63,917 nucleotides of DNA from Cyclobacteriaceae bacterium (GCA_012033595.1 JAAUQL010000021.1:1-63917), one strand, 5' to 3'. Shown: positions 47,335-57,751, numbered from the stretch's first letter. Notes: generated by a model from the sequence alone, not told the origin. Numbers and translations are program-made.

Positions 47335-47501
47335 ACTACCGAAACGGCAAAGTGGAAGATACAATCAATACATGACTCAAGAACATAAGCCAAACTAAAG
47401 TTTATATGCAAAATTTTAGGTTTAAGATTCGCATTTTCCACAAATAGAGAATTGATTTGCACTGCATTCCGCAACAGCGGTTTATTACAATTTACAACTA
47501 T

Positions 47502-49958
47502 ATGAAAATATTGAAATTTGGGGGCACTTCTGTAGGCTCGCCGGAAAGCATCAGGAAAGTCATAGAAATTATAGCCGACTATACAGCCAAAGATATACAT
47601 GTGGCCGCGGTGTCCTCTGCCATGTCTGGCGTTACCAATAAGTTGCTCCTCATGGGGCAGAAAGCCTCAATCAACGATGAAACCTACCTCGATTTGCTCA
47701 AGGAAATCGAAACACTGCATTTCAATACCATCAAGTCTTTGCTGGAGGTAAAGCACCAAAGCCATACCTTGGCCAGCATCAAAAAGATGCTTAACGAGTT
47801 GGAGGATCTCATGAACGGTGTGTTCCTGCTCAAGGAGCTTTCGCCGCGCACCACAGATTTGCTCTTGAGCTTTGGCGAGCGGCTGTCGTGCTACATCCTC
47901 AATACTTACGCCATTCAACAGGGATTGCCAACGGAGTTGCTCGACACGCGATCGGTCATTAAGACCGACGACCGATTTGGTAAAGCCAGGGTACATATGG
48001 AGGAAACTTCACGAAATATACAGGCGTACTTCCAGTCGCACCCTTCCATTCAAATAGTGACCGGCTTCATCAGCTCTACAGACAAAAATGAAACCACCAC
48101 CCTTGGCCGTGGCGGGTCAGACTACACGGCTGCCATCCTTGGAGCGGCCCTTGGGGTAGAAGAAATTGAAATATGGACCGACGTGGATGGCGTACTGACT
48201 ACTGACCCACGTCAGGTAAAAAAGGCCTTTTCGCTGAGCGAAATGACGTACGAAGAAGCCATGGAAATGTCGCACTTTGGAGCCAAGGTCATTTATCCGC
48301 CAACCTTACAGCCGGCTTTTCAGCAGAAAATCCCTTTGCGGATCAGGAATACATTTAACCGCGATTTTCCCGGAACACTCATTAAAAGTGAGGCAGGCAA
48401 CGGCAACTACCTGGTAAAAGGCATCTCTTCTATCCACGATATTTCTCTGATCAACTTTCAAGGCAGTGGTATGGTGGGTGTGGCAGGTGTTTCGTCCAGG
48501 CTATTTGGCGTGTTGGCGCGAAACAATATCAACCTGATACTCATTACGCAGGCATCTTCTGAGCACTCGATTTGCTTTGCCATAGATCCGGCAGATGGGA
48601 TTTTGGCCAAAAAAGTAATCGAAAGCGAATTTGAAAGGGAGATAGAAAGCGGCAAAATTGACAACGTGACCGTGGAAGAAAATATGTCGATCGTGGCGAT
48701 TATTGGCGAAAATATGGCCAAAACGCCGGGAATTAGCGGCAAATTGTTCAACTCGCTAGGCAAAAACGGCATCAATGTGGCGGCCATCGCGCAGGGATCG
48801 TCGGAGATCAACCTTTCGATTGTTATTGCTCAAAAGGATATTTCTAAAACGCTCAATACCATTCATGAGGTATTCTTCTTGTCTGATGTCAAGACACTCA
48901 ATGTGTTCGTGGTTGGTGTTGGCCTTATTGGTGGGACACTCATAAACCAAATCGCCCAGCAAAATGAAGCCCTGGTGCGCGACCATGCGCTCAAAATAAA
49001 TATTGTGGGCATGGCCAATTCTAAAAAAATGCTTTTTGATGAAGAAGGACTCTCGCTGAACCAGTGGAAAGAACGCCTGGTCAACCACGGCCAATCTTCC
49101 ACCATATCGGGTTTTATAGATCAGATGGCAGCCCTCAACCTGCAAAATTCTGTTTTTGTAGATTGCACCTCCAACGGCACCGTGGTCGATGGCTACGAAA
49201 AGGTGCTGCGGCATTCTGTCTCTATTGCCACCCCCAACAAGCTGGCCAGCTCTGGCGATTTGGAGCGTTTCAGAACATTGAAAACATTGGCTACTAAAAA
49301 TGATGTGAAATTCCTCTACGAGACCAATGTGGGGGCAGGCTTGCCCGTAATCACCACCCTTCACGACCTGAAAATTAGTGGAGATAAAATACTAAAAATC
49401 GAAGGCGTACTGTCCGGTACCTTGTCTTACATTTTCAATGCGTTTAGTAGGGAGACAAAATTTAGCGAGGTGGTGAAGCAGGCCAGGGAAAAGGGCTTTA
49501 CAGAGCCAGACCCACGCGACGACCTCAATGGCATGGACGTAGCGCGCAAAATATTGATTTTGTCCAGAGAGGTTGGGTATGACCTCAGCCTCGACGATGT
49601 GGTCATAGACAACATCCTGCCCCAGAGTTGTATCGATGCACAGACAGTAGATGCCTTTTTTGTTGAATTGGAAAAGGAAAATGCGTATTTCGAAAAGCTT
49701 CGCAGCGAGGCCCAAGACCAGGGCAAGGTGCTGCGATTTATCGCCAGTATGGAAAACGGCAAGGCCTCTGTGGGTTTGCAGGCCGTAGATCACAGAAATC
49801 CCTTCTTCGCTTTGGATGGCAGTGACAATATGATTTCATTTACCACCGATCGCTATAGGGAGCGTCCATTGGTGATCAAAGGGCCTGGTGCCGGAGCTGA
49901 AGTGACTGCCGCCGGTGTCTTTGCAGAAATTATCAGCATCAGCCATTATTTAGGATAA
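47502..49958 (+). CDS. thrA: Bifunctional aspartokinase / homoserine dehydrogenase
   Basis: An 818-residue fusion catalysing the first and third steps from aspartate to threonine and methionine. Residues 1-290 are aspartokinase (MKILKFGGTSVGSPESI, TTLGRGGSDYTAAILG, WTDVDGVLTTDPRQVKKA); residues about 310-450 are ACT regulatory domains (QGSGMVGVAGVSSRLFGVLA); residues about 465-818 are homoserine dehydrogenase (VFVVGVGLIGGTLINQI, FVDCTSNG, ETNVGAGLPVITTLHDL). The ATG at 47502 is chosen as it opens the conserved KFGGTS strand. The ACT domains imply threonine feedback. thrB follows after 15 bp. Confidence 0.96.
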   Translation: MKILKFGGTSVGSPESIRKVIEIIADYTAKDIHVAAVSSAMSGVTNKLLLMGQKASINDETYLDLLKEIETLHFNTIKSLLEVKHQSHTLASIKKMLNELEDLMNGVFLLKELSPRTTDLLLSFGERLSCYILNTYAIQQGLPTELLDTRSVIKTDDRFGKARVHMEETSRNIQAYFQSHPSIQIVTGFISSTDKNETTTLGRGGSDYTAAILGAALGVEEIEIWTDVDGVLTTDPRQVKKAFSLSEMTYEEAMEMSHFGAKVIYPPTLQPAFQQKIPLRIRNTFNRDFPGTLIKSEAGNGNYLVKGISSIHDISLINFQGSGMVGVAGVSSRLFGVLARNNINLILITQASSEHSICFAIDPADGILAKKVIESEFEREIESGKIDNVTVEENMSIVAIIGENMAKTPGISGKLFNSLGKNGINVAAIAQGSSEINLSIVIAQKDISKTLNTIHEVFFLSDVKTLNVFVVGVGLIGGTLINQIAQQNEALVRDHALKINIVGMANSKKMLFDEEGLSLNQWKERLVNHGQSSTISGFIDQMAALNLQNSVFVDCTSNGTVVDGYEKVLRHSVSIATPNKLASSGDLERFRTLKTLATKNDVKFLYETNVGAGLPVITTLHDLKISGDKILKIEGVLSGTLSYIFNAFSRETKFSEVVKQAREKGFTEPDPRDDLNGMDVARKILILSREVGYDLSLDDVVIDNILPQSCIDAQTVDAFFVELEKENAYFEKLRSEAQDQGKVLRFIASMENGKASVGLQAVDHRNPFFALDGSDNMISFTTDRYRERPLVIKGPGAGAEVTAAGVFAEIISISHYLG

Positions 49959-49973
49959 CATTATATAATCAAA

Positions 49974-50906
49974 ATGATGCCAGACACCATCAGGGTATTT
50001 GCGCCGGCGACCGTCGCCAATGTCACATGCGGATTCGATATCCTCGGCTTTGCCGTCGATCAGCCGGGAGATGAAATCACTTTAACAAAGTCAGACACCG
50101 GTGAAGTGCGGATCACCAATATAACCGGCGACGGAGGAGCGCTGCCGCTTGATGCGGACAAAAATACGTGTAGCGTAGTCATCAAAATGTTTTTGAACGA
50201 CCTTGGTCTCCGGCAAGGCATCGATATTGTGCTTGACAAGAAAATGCCACTCGGGAGCGGCCTGGGATCCAGTGCGGCAAGTTCGGTAGCTGCCATTTTT
50301 GCGATCAACGAATTACTCGGCAAACCCAGAAAATTGGAAGAATTGCTTCCTTATGCCATGGAAGGCGAGCGGGTAGCCTGTGGCGCGGCTCATGCCGACA
50401 ATGTAGCCCCCGGGCTCTTTGGTGGCTTTGTGCTCATCCGCAGCTACGATCCCCTCGATGTGGTAAAACTGAAAACGCCTGATGAACTATTTGCCACGCT
50501 GGTGCACCCGCAGATAGAGGTGAAGACCAAAGATGCCAGGGAAATTTTGCGCAAGCAGATATACTTTAAAGAATCCGTGAAACAGTCGGGCAATGTGGCC
50601 GGCTTGATTGCCGGGCTTCTTACCTCAGATTTTGGACTTATATCGCGCTCCATGCACGACCACATCGTAGAGCCTATCCGCTCTATACTCATTCCCGGGT
50701 ATAGTGAGGTGAAAGCCGCTGCCATGGAAATTGGAGCTCTGGGAGCAGGAATTTCCGGATCGGGTCCATCAATATTTGCCCTCAGTCACAATGAAGCCAT
50801 TGCCAATAAGATCGCCCTGGCCATGAAGCAAATTTACGGTGGCATTAAGGTAGAATGCGAAACCTATGTTTCGCGCATCAGCCAGACCGGACCGAGGTTG
50901 ATTTAA
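49974..50906 (+). CDS. thrB: Homoserine kinase
   Basis: A 310-residue GHMP-family kinase that phosphorylates homoserine. Motifs: VFAPATVANVTCGFDILGFA at the start, the phosphate-binding KKMPLGSGLGSSAASSVAAI at residues about 87-107, and MEIGALGAGISGSGPSIFAL near the end. It follows thrA by 15 bp. Threonine synthase (thrC), usually third in Bacteroidetes thr operons, does not follow. Confidence 0.95.
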   Translation: MMPDTIRVFAPATVANVTCGFDILGFAVDQPGDEITLTKSDTGEVRITNITGDGGALPLDADKNTCSVVIKMFLNDLGLRQGIDIVLDKKMPLGSGLGSSAASSVAAIFAINELLGKPRKLEELLPYAMEGERVACGAAHADNVAPGLFGGFVLIRSYDPLDVVKLKTPDELFATLVHPQIEVKTKDAREILRKQIYFKESVKQSGNVAGLIAGLLTSDFGLISRSMHDHIVEPIRSILIPGYSEVKAAAMEIGALGAGISGSGPSIFALSHNEAIANKIALAMKQIYGGIKVECETYVSRISQTGPRLI

Positions 50907-51072
50907 TGCCTGAAGCCTGATAAGGCGCAGCAGCGTATCTGATTTTTTCTTCAAAATAGGCCGACATCAACTTGCGATCCAATAACCAAACGAGCTGCTT
51001 GCTTTTTGCTTGCCGATATTTGTTATTTGAAACTTCATTAAATCAAGTATAATTTTAGATGCATAACTCAAA

Positions 51073-51834
51073 ATGAAAAATATTTTTAAAATGAAAAATT
51101 CAATGTTGCTCCTAATGGGCCTGTTAATGTTTTCGTTGGCCGAAGCTCAGCAAAAGGAAAGAAAACCCATCGATCCGACGCTTACAGAAGTATGGACCCC
51201 GGTGCCCCCCAAGGTGACCCCCGCTGAAAACAATGCTGCACCTTCGGACGCTATCGTACTTTTCGATGGCAAAGACCTGAATGAATGGACGAGCCAGGAT
51301 GGCGGATTAGCCAAATGGACAGTGGAGAATGGTGCGCTCACGGTCAAGCCAAAAACCGGGGTGATCAGAAGCAAACTCAAGTTTAGCGATATCCAGTTGC
51401 ATATCGAATGGAGAAGCCCAAGCGAAATAGTCGGCGAAGGGCAAGGGCGTGGCAACAGCGGTATATTTTTGATGGAAAAATATGAACTTCAGGTGCTCGA
51501 TTCTTATGAAAGTGTCACCTACTCCAATGGACAGGCCGGCAGCATCTACAAGCAGGGCATTCCACTGGTCAATGCCACCAAAGCGCCAGGAGAATGGCAA
51601 ACCTACGATATCATATTTATGGCGCCCGAGTTTACTGAAAAAGGTACTTTGAAAACTCCGGCTAAAATTACTGTGCTACACAACGGGGTACTGGTGCAAA
51701 ACGGATTTGAACTGCGTGGTCCGACAGAATATAACATGATACCGATGTATGAACCACATGGCAAAGGGTCTATTGTACTGCAAGACCATGGCAATCCGGT
51801 CAGCTTCAGAAATATCTGGGTGAGGGAATTGTAA
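51073..51834 (+). CDS. DUF1080 (3-keto-disaccharide hydrolase-like) secreted protein
   Basis: A 253-residue exported protein with signal segment SMLLLMGLLMFSLAEA. The DUF1080 jelly-roll domain shows AIVLFDGKDLNEWTSQDGG, the strand SDIQLHIEWRSPSE, the hallmark GRGNSGIFLMEKYELQVLDS, and C-terminal GHGSIVLQ-like segment KGSIVLQDHGNPVSFRNIWV. The family includes 3-keto-disaccharide hydrolases acting on oxidised sugars; most members are uncharacterised. A second ATG at 51091 gives an alternative start. Confidence 0.87.
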   Translation: MKNIFKMKNSMLLLMGLLMFSLAEAQQKERKPIDPTLTEVWTPVPPKVTPAENNAAPSDAIVLFDGKDLNEWTSQDGGLAKWTVENGALTVKPKTGVIRSKLKFSDIQLHIEWRSPSEIVGEGQGRGNSGIFLMEKYELQVLDSYESVTYSNGQAGSIYKQGIPLVNATKAPGEWQTYDIIFMAPEFTEKGTLKTPAKITVLHNGVLVQNGFELRGPTEYNMIPMYEPHGKGSIVLQDHGNPVSFRNIWVREL

Positions 51835-52021
51835 AATTCTTGCCTTTCGCATGCAAAAATCCCGTGGAACCACCTTCCGCATTTTGATGATATGCCCCTG
51901 AGCTAGCACCACACCAAAAATTTGCTCTTCTGCCATGGGTATTCCGCGATTGATTGTTTTTTATATATATTGATGACCCTAAATCCCCGGAGTTCGGAAA
52001 ACGAAAAAAAGACAGCGCAGC

Positions 52022-53761
52022 ATGGGTGCAATATTTAAAAAACTATTCAATTTAAATCTGGACTATTTGCCCGAATACAGCAATCAACAGAAACGCATCC
52101 AAAGGCTGTTGGCCATCAATTACTTTCTGGCGTTTTCGATTCCGGTCTTCATTTTCTATGATGTCATCCAGGCGATTTTGCAGATACATCCCTATAGCTT
52201 TGAGCATTTCCCGCTCCTTGTGTTTTATGCCGTCTGTCTATTGTCTCTTTACCTCACCAAAAAGGGATACCTGTTGTGGTCCAAACTCATTACCATATTT
52301 ACACCGTTGATGTTCATCAGCAGCTATGCCCTTACAGGCTATGTGATCGGCGAGCATTTTCTATGGCAACCCATTGCCGTATTGGGCATTTCCATTATCC
52401 CCATATTGGTGCTGGATATCGAGCAGGAAAAGGGGTGGCTGCTATTCGCTTTCCTGGTGTTTTTGCTTTATAACATCTTCCATACCAACATAATGCTATA
52501 TGGCAGCGACCCTGATTTTGCCCTGGTTTTCGAAAAGATGAACACTACCCCATTTGTGTACAATGGTGTGCGCATTGTGATTTTCCTGTTTTTGAGCTCG
52601 ATCATTTATTATTCCATCAAAATGAATGATCATCAACACCTGGTGAATATCGGGATGAATGAATCACTCAAAAAGGCAGGCAAGCACCTGGCCAGAGCCA
52701 ACGCTGAACTCCAGGCTCAGCGAAATGCCATTAATAATTCGGCTTCGATGTTGATACTGGACGACAGGTACCTCGTCGCATCTGCCAATGAAAATTTTCT
52801 TTCGCTTTCGGGATATACCAAAGCCGAACTTGTGGGACGCTCGATTTGGTCATTGGTGTCCGATCACTACAATGAAGCCTTCCTTGCTGGTATTTCGCAC
52901 GCTTTGCACACTGCGGAGGTTTGGCGGGGAGAATTAAAAAACCGGAGCAAGCACGGCGGGTATTTCTGGATGGAAACGGCCATTTCTCCCATTTATAAGG
53001 GCAATCGCCAGCAAAAGGGCTATCTGGTGCTGATGTTTAATATTACCAAATTGAAAACCGATGAACTGCGACTCGAAAAGATGCATGAAGAAAAGGATCG
53101 GATCTTCTATGCGGTAGCCCACGATCTCAAAAGCCCCTTACTCAATTTTAAAGCCTTGCTGAATATGATCATGTCGGGTGTAGTGAAAAAAGAGGAAGAA
53201 GGACAGGTATTTCGGCTTATGATCAAAGATTGCGATCATTCGGCCAACCTGATTTCAGAATTGCTAGAAATAGGCCGCCTGGAAGACGAAGGCTTTGTGT
53301 TGAAAAAAGCTCCGGTAGATTTAAATGCGCTGTTGGACAATAGTAAAAACAATTTTGTGGAGCTTGCTAGACGAAAAGATATTGGCTTAACCACTGATTT
53401 TGACCCTAAGCTAAGCTTCGTAGCACTCAATGAAAAGGAATTTGACCATGTCGCTTCCAACCTGATCAGCAATGCTCTGAAGTTTACCAAAGCTGGTGGG
53501 CACATCAACATCGCGACCACACAGAGAGGGAATGAGGTCTGCATAGCCATATCCGATACCGGTATCGGTATCGCGCCAGATTTGTTGGAGGCTGTTTTCG
53601 ATAAATTTAACAAAGCTGGGCGCAAAGGACTCGATGGTGAAAAATCGACAGGACTAGGCCTTTGGATCGTCAAGCGGATTGTTTTGCTGCATGGAGGAAA
53701 AATAACTGTAAGCAGCCAGGTGGGCGAAGGCACCACTTTTAGAATTTTATTGCCGCTGTGA
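52022..53761 (+). CDS. Membrane PAS sensor histidine kinase
   Basis: A 579-residue kinase. Residues about 30-205 hold six membrane helices (for example LLAINYFLAFSIPVFIFYDV and GVRIVIFLFLSSIIYYS). A PAS domain spans about 235-350 (INNSASMLILDDRYLVASAN, ISPIYKGNRQQKGYLVLMFN). HisKA has the phospho-acceptor His in FYAVAHDLKSPLLNF, and the ATPase domain carries SNLISNALKFT, ISDTGIGIAPDLLEAVFDKF and STGLGLWIVKRIV. No response regulator gene is adjacent. It converges on the CE15-like esterase gene 24 bp away. Confidence 0.9.
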   Translation: MGAIFKKLFNLNLDYLPEYSNQQKRIQRLLAINYFLAFSIPVFIFYDVIQAILQIHPYSFEHFPLLVFYAVCLLSLYLTKKGYLLWSKLITIFTPLMFISSYALTGYVIGEHFLWQPIAVLGISIIPILVLDIEQEKGWLLFAFLVFLLYNIFHTNIMLYGSDPDFALVFEKMNTTPFVYNGVRIVIFLFLSSIIYYSIKMNDHQHLVNIGMNESLKKAGKHLARANAELQAQRNAINNSASMLILDDRYLVASANENFLSLSGYTKAELVGRSIWSLVSDHYNEAFLAGISHALHTAEVWRGELKNRSKHGGYFWMETAISPIYKGNRQQKGYLVLMFNITKLKTDELRLEKMHEEKDRIFYAVAHDLKSPLLNFKALLNMIMSGVVKKEEEGQVFRLMIKDCDHSANLISELLEIGRLEDEGFVLKKAPVDLNALLDNSKNNFVELARRKDIGLTTDFDPKLSFVALNEKEFDHVASNLISNALKFTKAGGHINIATTQRGNEVCIAISDTGIGIAPDLLEAVFDKFNKAGRKGLDGEKSTGLGLWIVKRIVLLHGGKITVSSQVGEGTTFRILLPL

Positions 53762-53785
53762 TCTCCTCAACTCAAGCTTCGGACT

Positions 53786-55066
53786 TTATTCGCGCCCTAA
53801 GTGCCTATCGGCAAAATCCATCCAGGCATTCCAGTCAAAATCAGTAACATCATGTACGCCCGTGCGCATGTGGTAGCCTACTGAGGCTCCTACGGGATGG
53901 TTTACTTCCGGCATCGTTTCAGAAGCCAGTCCTTTCAGATTATAGAGTCGATATGCTTCTCCGGCACGATATGCTGACAGGTATTCCCCTTTTGGGTCTG
54001 CCCAAAGGTCATCTTTGGCGCTGGCCACATACACGGGGCGTGGGGCAACCAGGGCCACCAGCATGTGCTGATCTACCGGCAGGGCATCTTCGTTGTTGGC
54101 ATATTGGTCAAAGTTGTCACTAAACCAATGCGGGAAGGAGGTGGTAATCCGGCCTACTGTTTCGCCATATTTTCTTCTCGAAAGCGCAGCACCACCACAT
54201 CCCGAATCGTTGGAAATGACCATGGCAAAGCGCTGGTCTCTTGCCCCGGCCCAGAGTGCCGCTTTGCCCAGCCTCGAATGCCCCATCACCAACACGCCAG
54301 AGGCATCAACTGCCGGTTCCTGTTCTAAAAAATCCATGCTCCGGCTAAGCCCCCATGCCCAGGCTGAAATCGCTCCCCACTCGTCTTTGTCGGGTCGTAT
54401 CTGGCCTGGCTGATAAAATAGTGCGTGTACCCCATCTGTAAAATCGTCTTTGTCCGGATCGATATCGCCGTAATAGATGGTAGCAAGGCCATAGCCCCGC
54501 GCTATGATCTGTCCTACTGGCCATCGATAATGACGCACGCCTCTGCTCGCCGCTGTGGCCTTATGATTGACAATGCCAAAATGATCGTTTTGCATCGTCC
54601 AACTTTCGGTGATGGCGATGGCGGGATCGTCAAGAATGGTCTGATTTCCATAGAAATTCAACCCGACAAAAACCGGTACTTTATCTATTTTCTTTGGCAA
54701 AATGAGTAGTATGTTCATGGAAATTTGCCGACCCTGACGGCTGAAGGTTAGTTTTGTTTCTTTGAGGTGTGCTTTTCCGCCAAGTATGTCTGCTTCGATC
54801 AATACTTCCTTTTGAACTTCAAACTTTTCTTTGGGGATTCTTCCGTAAACGTAGGTTTCAAAATCCGTCACAATTTCCGGTCGCCTTATGGTTTCCCATT
54901 GGTCCACACTTGTGATGGACTGACCTTCTTTACTAACCAAAATTTCAGGTAAAGCATAGGCCGGTATTTTTGACTCTTCGTAGTTGGGTACAAACTCCTG
55001 GGCGAAGGCAGCTATGGATAAAAGCAAGCAGCAAACTGCAATAAAGTAGGTTTTTAAGTTTCTCAT
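53786..55066 (-). CDS. CE15-like glucuronoyl esterase / carbohydrate esterase
   Basis: A 426-residue exported alpha/beta hydrolase. Signal peptide RNLKTYFIAVCCLLLSIAAF. Nucleophile elbow GHSRLGKAALWAGARDQRFA (the CE15 GxSRxGK motif, nucleophile Ser), followed by ISNDSGCGGAALSRRKYGET; C-terminal VALVAPRPVYVASAKDDLWA and the conserved His in MRTGVHDVTDFDW. Family enzymes split ester links between lignin and glucuronoxylan; related bacterial members have broader activity. It is monocistronic, without neighbouring glycoside hydrolases. Confidence 0.85.
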   Translation of the reverse strand: MRNLKTYFIAVCCLLLSIAAFAQEFVPNYEESKIPAYALPEILVSKEGQSITSVDQWETIRRPEIVTDFETYVYGRIPKEKFEVQKEVLIEADILGGKAHLKETKLTFSRQGRQISMNILLILPKKIDKVPVFVGLNFYGNQTILDDPAIAITESWTMQNDHFGIVNHKATAASRGVRHYRWPVGQIIARGYGLATIYYGDIDPDKDDFTDGVHALFYQPGQIRPDKDEWGAISAWAWGLSRSMDFLEQEPAVDASGVLVMGHSRLGKAALWAGARDQRFAMVISNDSGCGGAALSRRKYGETVGRITTSFPHWFSDNFDQYANNEDALPVDQHMLVALVAPRPVYVASAKDDLWADPKGEYLSAYRAGEAYRLYNLKGLASETMPEVNHPVGASVGYHMRTGVHDVTDFDWNAWMDFADRHLGRE

Positions 55067-55489
55067 TTTTTGTTGGGCCTATGTTAACTTTTTCGGATCT
55101 ACGACGCGTAATACCGAATAAATATCTGTTTTCAATATCCAGAATGTTCGATACCGGGGTTTATTCCGTAAAAAAGATAAGGTAAGAAGAAGTATGAGAA
55201 GTTTGCAAGAACATCGATGGTGTTGTCCACATTTTTTTCGAGACAGGCAGGACGTGCTGAATAACTCCAATTACCATCTATGCGGGTAATTAGCCCGGAT
55301 TTTGCTTTTTTTAAGCCGGTTTTTTTTTAGCCAGTACCCATTTCCAATAGTTTAATCATATACAAAATATTTCATTTTTAAGCTGACCAAAGGTCATGTT
55401 CCCAAAATCCAATATCCACTGAAAAAAGCGTGGTATAAACTGGCGGATTGGGGAGAGGCAATGAGCCTGACCGTGACCCTCAACAACAA
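55067..55489. other. Intergenic, promoter of esterase and a possible gene remnant
   Basis: The left part should hold the esterase promoter. On the plus strand an open frame without a start codon runs from 55356 to 55506 (KLTKGHVPKIQYPLKKAWYK, LADWGEAMSLTVTLNNKKGA), with weak resemblance to the C-terminus of HxlR-type regulators. It may be a gene tail left after a deletion. Confidence 0.35.
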
Positions 55490-55514
55490 AAAAGGAGCTT
55501 TTTGAGCTCCTTTT
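55490..55514 (-). terminator. Terminator after tRNA-Arg
   Basis: aaaaggagct and agctcctttt pair around ttttg. In the minus direction the hairpin is followed by T bases (from the a run at 55488 on the plus strand) and lies 20 bp after the tRNA gene. Confidence 0.75.
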
Positions 55515-55533
55515 CTTGGTATATATCAATAAG

Positions 55534-55607
55534 CACGCCCGGAAGGATTTGAACCCTCAACCCCCGGAGCCGAAATCCGGTATTCTATCCAGTTGAACTA
55601 CGGGCGC
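55534..55607 (-). tRNA. tRNA-Arg (anticodon TCG)
   Basis: A 74-base cloverleaf on the minus strand: acceptor GCGCCCG pairing with CGGGCGT through one G-T pair, D arm from TAGTTCAACTGGATA, anticodon stem CCGGA/TCCGG with loop TTTCGGC giving anticodon TCG, and T arm GGGTTCAAATCC. It reads CGA codons and, by wobble, others of the CGN box. CCA is not encoded. Confidence 0.93.
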
Positions 55608-55668
55608 TTTTTTATTGGAGCGCAAATGTGCGCAAAATCTTTTTGTTGTACAATAAAAAAAGGGGTCT

Positions 55669-56859
55669 TTATGCCAATGTTTCTTTTACCAGGGCGGCGG
55701 CATCCTTCAGCAATACCGCAGATTTCACTTGCAGTCCGCTGTCGTTGATGATTTTAGCGCCTTCATCAGCATTGGTGCCTTGCAGCCTCACAATAATGGG
55801 TATGTCGATATTGCCAATATTTTTGTAGGCTTCCACGACTCCCTGAGCCACACGGTCACAGCGCACAATACCCCCAAACACGTTGATCAATATGGCTTTT
55901 ACATTGGGATCTTTCAAAATGATCCTAAAGCCTGCTTCTACCGTTTTGGCATTGGCACCTCCACCGACATCAAGGAAGTTGGCCGGTTCGCCGCCGGAAA
56001 GTTTGATGATGTCCATGGTGGCCATGGCTAGTCCGGCGCCATTTACCATACAGCCCACGTTGCCATCGAGCTTCACATAGTTGAGGCCGGCTTCGCCAGC
56101 TTCCAGTTCGAGCGGATCTTCTTCGGTAATATCGCGCATGTCGGCCAGTTCCGGGTGTCTGTATAGTGCATTGTCGTCCAGGTTTACCTTGGCATCTACA
56201 GCCAGTATTTTATTGTCAGAGGTTTTTAGCACCGGATTTATTTCGAACAAAGAAGCATCGGAAGAAATGTAAGCGGTGTACAGGGAATGAATAAAACGCG
56301 ACATTTCACGTGCCACCACTCCCTCAAGGCCGAGTTTGTAGGCTATTTTTCTGGCTTGGTAGGGGCGAAGGCCTTGCCCCGGATCGATCCATTCCTTTAT
56401 TATTTTTTCTGGCGTGTTGGCGGCGACTTCCTCTATGTCCATTCCGCCTTCGGTAGAGGCCATCACCACATTGCAGCTTGTCGAACGGTCGAGCAATATG
56501 CTGATATAAAATTCTTTGGGCTCACTTTCTCCGGGATAATATACATCTTCTGTGATCAGTACCTTGTGTACGATCTTGCCTTCCGGGCCAGTCTGGTGTG
56601 TCACCAATTGCATGCCCAGTATTTGCTTGGCGAGTTCTTCCACTTCTACCAGGTTTTTGGCCAGTTTTACACCACCACCTTTGCCACGACCACCGGCATG
56701 GATTTGGGCTTTTACCACCCACCAGTTGATGCCTGTTTCCTGATGTAGTTTTTTGGCCGCAGAAACTGCCTTGCCTGGTGTGTCTGCCACTATCCCCCGC
56801 TGGATATTCACCCCGTAACTTTGAAGAATGCTTTTTGCCTGATATTCGTGAATATTCAT
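55669..56859 (-). CDS. sucC: Succinyl-CoA synthetase beta subunit (ADP-forming)
   Basis: A 396-residue ATP-grasp enzyme of the TCA cycle forming succinyl-CoA. [20 protein letters not shown] at the start, [20 protein letters not shown] in the nucleotide-binding domain, [20 protein letters not shown], and the C-terminal flavodoxin-like part with [28 protein letters not shown] and [14 protein letters not shown]. Length fits the family exactly. The alpha subunit gene (sucD) is not adjacent. Confidence 0.96.
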   Translation of the reverse strand: MNIHEYQAKSILQSYGVNIQRGIVADTPGKAVSAAKKLHQETGINWWVVKAQIHAGGRGKGGGVKLAKNLVEVEELAKQILGMQLVTHQTGPEGKIVHKVLITEDVYYPGESEPKEFYISILLDRSTSCNVVMASTEGGMDIEEVAANTPEKIIKEWIDPGQGLRPYQARKIAYKLGLEGVVAREMSRFIHSLYTAYISSDASLFEINPVLKTSDNKILAVDAKVNLDDNALYRHPELADMRDITEEDPLELEAGEAGLNYVKLDGNVGCMVNGAGLAMATMDIIKLSGGEPANFLDVGGGANAKTVEAGFRIILKDPNVKAILINVFGGIVRCDRVAQGVVEAYKNIGNIDIPIIVRLQGTNADEGAKIINDSGLQVKSAVLLKDAAALVKETLA

Positions 56860-57010
56860 TATAGTATATTTTGGGCTAAACTATAAGTTTTAAAAATATT
56901 TACCAAAGGTTAATTATCGATTAAAAAAAAACGCTTGTTTTTGCTGGCCGTCTTAAAACAATTCCACTTATTTCTTATGTTTGAATATATTTTAATGAAG
57001 TAAAAAACAC

Positions 57011-57670
57011 TTGATGATTCTCCAGGGAAAGCAACTTACCAAGTCTTATGGCGAACTAAATGTCCTGAAAGGAATCGATATTTCAATAGAAAAGGGTGAG
57101 ATCGTTTCTATTGTTGGTGCTTCGGGAGCTGGCAAGAGCACCCTCTTACACATACTTGGCACCCTCGACGATGCCGATGGGGGGGAGCTGCTGATAAAGG
57201 GCGAAAACGTGACCCGGTTCAACAGCAACCAAATGGCCAGGTTCAGAAATCTCAACATCGGCTTTGTATTTCAGTTTCATAACCTGTTGCCAGAGTTCAG
57301 CGCAATGGAAAATATTTGCATTCCCGGCTATATTGGCAACAAGAACGCAAAGGAAGTCGAAAAGCGCGCACTCGAACTCATGCAATTGCTGGGTATCTCC
57401 AATAGAAAAAATAACAAACCATCGGAGATGTCGGGCGGGGAGCAGCAAAGGGCATCGGTGGCCAGGGCGCTCATCAACAGTCCTGAAATTGTATTTGCCG
57501 ATGAACCCAGTGGAAACCTGGATTCGAAAAATGCCAACGAGCTGCATGAGCTGTTTTTTCGACTCCGAAGTGAGCTACAGCAAACCTTCGTAATCGTGAC
57601 ACACAACGAACACCTGGCACAAATGGCCGATCGCATTTTGGAAATAAAAGACGGCATGATATTGAAATAA
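57011..57670 (+). CDS. ABC transporter ATPase, LolD/MacB-like
   Basis: A 219-residue stand-alone ATPase. Walker A SIVGASGAGKSTLLHILGTL, Q-loop FVFQFHNLLPEFSA, signature EMSGGEQQRASVARALINSP, Walker B VFADEPSGNLDSKN and H-loop VIVTHNEHLA are all present. The spacing and the LLPEFSAMEN segment are those of the LolD/MacB/FtsE group, which drives lipoprotein release or efflux together with an FtsX-type permease; no permease gene is adjacent. Confidence 0.9.
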   Translation: MMILQGKQLTKSYGELNVLKGIDISIEKGEIVSIVGASGAGKSTLLHILGTLDDADGGELLIKGENVTRFNSNQMARFRNLNIGFVFQFHNLLPEFSAMENICIPGYIGNKNAKEVEKRALELMQLLGISNRKNNKPSEMSGGEQQRASVARALINSPEIVFADEPSGNLDSKNANELHELFFRLRSELQQTFVIVTHNEHLAQMADRILEIKDGMILK

Positions 57671-57751
57671 TGCCAATTAAAAGCCATTTCCATATCCATC
57701 TCCTTTGCTGCTGGAGCTATGCCAGCGCTACTTTCATCAATCGCATTTAAT

